From Vreelandella boliviensis LC1 (GTDB lineage Bacteria; Pseudomonadota; Gammaproteobacteria; Pseudomonadales; Halomonadaceae): a stretch of 37,876 nt of DNA. This document shows, one piece after another, positions 36,059 through 37,876 of the stretch (its first letter is position 1; every line of letters begins with the position of its first letter). The notes under the pieces are model-generated. The model was not told the DNA's origin. It saw nothing but the letters and a program-made list of their open reading frames with translations, and ran no database searches. Made by a program: the position numbers and the translations under genes. Location: assembly GCF_000236035.1 (NCBI RefSeq), contig NZ_JH393258.1:971490-1009365 (forward strand). Reading direction: 5' to 3'.

Positions 36059-36458
36059 AGAGGTCTCTCCGAATGACGATAAATGACAATAATCCCCGCT
36101 ACCCGAAGGGCCTGGGACGGCGGTGTGGAATTCCACCACTCGCCAACATTCAGCCGGTAATTAAACGCCGGATAGGGGTTTTAGCTCTACATTCAATAAG
36201 CTACGTACTTATTGATGTAGTAAAGCTACACAATTTTGTTAAAAGTTAGCCTTTTGTATAGGGGAAGATACCTCAAAGTCGCCACGCTGCCAATTCTGTT
36301 GCAGCGGAAAAGCCTATCGAAAACAAACTATTGCACTGCAACATAAGCAATACATAGAGCATTTTTCATGGTTACCCACCAGTCACCCAATGTAATTAAA
36401 CTACCGTTTTATTACGTTACTAGTGAAATACTTAGCGTGAAAAAACGTAATCCAACCG
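36059..36458. other. intergenic control region upstream of aceE
   Basis: About 400 bp, AT-rich, separates ampD from aceE, both on the minus strand, and shows no convincing gene. It contains a perfect palindrome GTGGAATTCCAC (36125-36136) and a 13-bp inverted repeat with a one-base bulge (36187-36200 and 36208-36220). TGTTGCAG and CTGCAACA (36297-36304 and 36336-36343) form a further 8-bp inverted repeat. No PdhR consensus ATTGGT-N3-ACCAAT was seen. No strong T-run terminator for ampD is visible. Confidence 0.6.
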
Positions 36459-37040
36459 CTAACGCTCAAGGCGCGATCCCAGCCGCTGCTGAAAATACGC
36501 CCAGTCAAACGCCGGGCCAGGGTCTGTTTTGCGCAGCGGCGACACATGGGCATGGCTGGTTATACGGCTGCTATCTAGCTGGGGGTTGCGCGCCAATAGC
36601 CACACCACCGCTTCTATCAGCGCGTCATACTGGGCCCGGGTGTAGGGACTAACGTCATCCCCTTCAAGCTCAATCCCCACCGAGAAATCGTTGAGTGCCC
36701 TTCGCCACCCTGCTTGGCGAGCGTCCCACCAGCATGAGCGACCTGCATGCCAAGCACGCTGATCTGTATCAACAAACTGCACGCACTCACCATCGCGACG
36801 GATAAGCAGGTGCGCAGAGACTCTTAAATGGGCAATTTCGGCGAAAAACGGATGCTCATCTACCACCAATTGATTGGTAAATAGCGCCTCGATAGCATGA
36901 CCACTAAACTGACCAGGGGGAAGGCTGATCGCATGAATCACTAGCAACGACACCTCACCGGTGGGCCGAGAGTCACAGTTTGGTGAAACGACTTTACGCG
37001 CGCTTTTCCACCACCCGTCGAAGGGTTGTTTGTTTTCCAC
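36459..37040 (-). CDS. ampD: 1,6-anhydro-N-acetylmuramyl-L-alanine amidase
   Basis: AmpD cleaves anhydromuropeptides during cell-wall recycling in the cytoplasm, indirectly controlling AmpC induction where present. HPFFAEIAHLRVSAHLLIRR, GKxx-like RAWHAG and KTDPGPAFDW closely match E. coli AmpD and supply the zinc histidines; the third ligand is the Asp of KTDPGP. I prefer GTG at 37040 (193 residues; E. coli 183) with GAGGA upstream. The longer frame from 37139 would translate a 13-nt tandem repeat and overlap the nadC promoter. It is divergent from nadC, as in E. coli. Confidence 0.9.
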   Translation of the reverse strand: MENKQPFDGWWKSARKVVSPNCDSRPTGEVSLLVIHAISLPPGQFSGHAIEALFTNQLVVDEHPFFAEIAHLRVSAHLLIRRDGECVQFVDTDQRAWHAGRSCWWDARQAGWRRALNDFSVGIELEGDDVSPYTRAQYDALIEAVVWLLARNPQLDSSRITSHAHVSPLRKTDPGPAFDWAYFQQRLGSRLER

Positions 37041-37070
37041 TGGCAAGGGTTCGTCCTCTACGTTAGCGCT

Positions 37071-37103
37071 CTCTTTCTGTGTTCTCTTTCTGTGTTCTCT
37101 TTC
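37071..37103. repeat. 13-bp tandem repeat between ampD and nadC
   Basis: CTCTTTCTGTGTT is present twice without a gap (37071-37083, 37084-37096), followed by a partial third copy CTCTTTC (37097-37103). It lies 66-98 bp upstream of the nadC start codon and just upstream of the preferred ampD start. Copy-number change by slippage is plausible. Confidence 0.85.
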
Positions 37104-37130
37104 ACCTTCACCGCTGTTTTTCACTACAAT
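37101..37130 (+). promoter_or_regulatory. candidate promoter of nadC
   Basis: TTCACC (37101-37106) and TACAAT (37125-37130, five of six -10 bases) are 18 bp apart, 39 bp before the nadC ATG. The -35 element overlaps the last partial copy of the 13-bp tandem repeat. Confidence 0.4.
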
Positions 37131-37168
37131 GCCCGTCATCGAAGACGACGTTCAGAGAATTCACTGCC

Positions 37169-37876
37169 ATGCATTATCAATCCGCTCTTGCTGAAGAAAT
37201 CCGCGCCAGCGCCGCTCGCTTGCTAGCAGAAGACGTTGGCCCGGGTGATATTACCGCGCAATTGATCCCTGAACACCAGTGGGCCAGCGCCGACGTTATT
37301 AGCCGTGAAGCCGCCATACTGTGCGGAGCACCCTGGGTGGATGAGCTGTTCCGCCGTCTGGATAGTCGGGTAAGCCTGACCTGGCACGCCGCCGATGGCG
37401 ACAAGCTTGAGGCTGGCCAGTGTTTTTTAACCCTGGAAGGCCCCGCCCGCATTCTGCTCACCGGCGAGCGTGCGGCGCTGAACGTGCTGCAAACACTGTC
37501 TGCCACCGCCACCGCCACCCGCGCTTATGTCGACCTGATTGAAGGCACTGGCGTACGCCTGCTTGATACGCGCAAAACGCTGCCCGGCATGCGCTTGGCG
37601 CAAAAATATGCGGTTACCTGCGGAGGCGGACACAATCACCGCATTGGCCTGTGGGACGCATTTTTGATCAAAGAGAACCACATTGCTGCCTGTGGGGGCA
37701 TTCAAGCGGCGGTTGCCCAGGCGCGCAAGCTAGCCAGCGACCTACCTGTGGAAGTCGAGGTAGAAACCTTTGAAGAGTTGGATCAGGCGCTGGCAGCGGG
37801 GTCTGATATTGTCATGCTCGACAATTTCGCCATCGAAGACCTGCACGTTGCAGTTGAAATTAACGGCGGGCGGGCG
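37169..37876 (+). CDS. nadC: quinolinate phosphoribosyltransferase (decarboxylating), partial
   Basis: NadC makes nicotinate mononucleotide from quinolinate and PRPP in de novo NAD synthesis. The frame opens with ATG 37169 ([19 protein letters not shown]) and stays open to the right edge, giving 236 residues; the full enzyme is near 280-300, so the C-terminus lies outside the window. Family motifs include [47 protein letters not shown] and [10 protein letters not shown], covering substrate-binding Arg and Lys residues. It is divergent from ampD. Confidence 0.97.
   Translation, partial: MHYQSALAEEIRASAARLLAEDVGPGDITAQLIPEHQWASADVISREAAILCGAPWVDELFRRLDSRVSLTWHAADGDKLEAGQCFLTLEGPARILLTGERAALNVLQTLSATATATRAYVDLIEGTGVRLLDTRKTLPGMRLAQKYAVTCGGGHNHRIGLWDAFLIKENHIAACGGIQAAVAQARKLASDLPVEVEVETFEELDQALAAGSDIVMLDNFAIEDLHVAVEINGGRA

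Noticed and set aside
34598..36076. Long open frame (492 codons) on the plus strand opposite aceE
   Set aside because: It lies wholly antisense to the clearly homologous aceE, its translation has no recognisable family motif, and such long antisense frames are common opposite codon-biased genes.
36297..36343. TGTTGCAG/CTGCAACA 8-bp inverted repeat as an operator
   Set aside because: The arms are short and 31 bp apart; such pairs are expected by chance in a 400-bp gap, so it is only mentioned within the intergenic entry.
36368..36652. 94-codon plus-strand frame starting in the aceE-ampD gap
   Set aside because: More than half runs antisense to ampD, there is no ribosome site, and the composition is unlike its neighbours.

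Overview
The window looks like ordinary chromosomal DNA of a gammaproteobacterium, most likely a member of the Halomonadaceae (Halomonas or a close relative). This is inferred from protein character, moderately high G+C, the Pseudomonas/Azotobacter-like AceF active site, and the aceEF / ampD / nadC neighbourhood shared with other gammaproteobacteria. I see no phage, transposon, integron or CRISPR signature.

Positions 1-12270 form a microaerobic respiration block. A tRNA-Val and an alpha/beta hydrolase come first on the minus strand. They are followed on the plus strand by the cbb3 cytochrome oxidase operon ccoNOQP, which ends at a clear terminator. Next come the assembly genes ccoGHIS (linked by 4-nt overlaps), a TauE/SafE-like membrane protein, hemN (oxygen-independent haem synthesis) and fnr (the oxygen-sensing regulator). 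ttcA, which encodes a tRNA thiolase that also needs an Fe-S cluster, converges on fnr and overlaps its 3' end by 8 nt.

Positions 13294-26162 form an acetate/carboxylate module. It contains a DEDD-type exonuclease homologue that seems to have lost its catalytic residues, translationally coupled to a cNMP/CBS/DUF294 nucleotidyltransferase-like protein. Divergent from these is a DUF4212 small subunit plus a VC_2705-type sodium:solute symporter. Then follow an uncharacterised two-TM protein, a 1313-residue SLC5-STAC-PAS-PAS-kinase-receiver sensor (CrbS type), its LuxR-family regulator (CrbR/ErdR type) and acetyl-CoA synthetase acs. The most interesting non-coding signals lie here: a long inverted repeat with alternative partners in the symporter leader, a tandem 14-bp repeat abutting the likely crbR promoter, and sequence words shared by the symporter and acs control regions.

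Positions 26357-31028 are housekeeping genes: sprT, a UPF0149 protein, a ClsB-like phospholipase D protein, rsmJ-tsaB (overlapping) and adk. Positions 31297-36058 encode the pyruvate dehydrogenase E1 and E2 subunits (aceE-aceF, three lipoyl domains, no lpd in the operon), with palindromes upstream. The window closes with ampD and a divergent nadC that runs off the right edge.

Together the genes link low-oxygen electron transport, acetate uptake and activation, and pyruvate-to-acetyl-CoA conversion. Several start codons differ from the longest open frame (ccoO, fnr, the DUF294 gene, the DUF4212 gene, the UPF0149 gene, aceF, aceE, ampD); reasons are given per gene. All positions and motif matches were read by eye; no database search or folding calculation was run.
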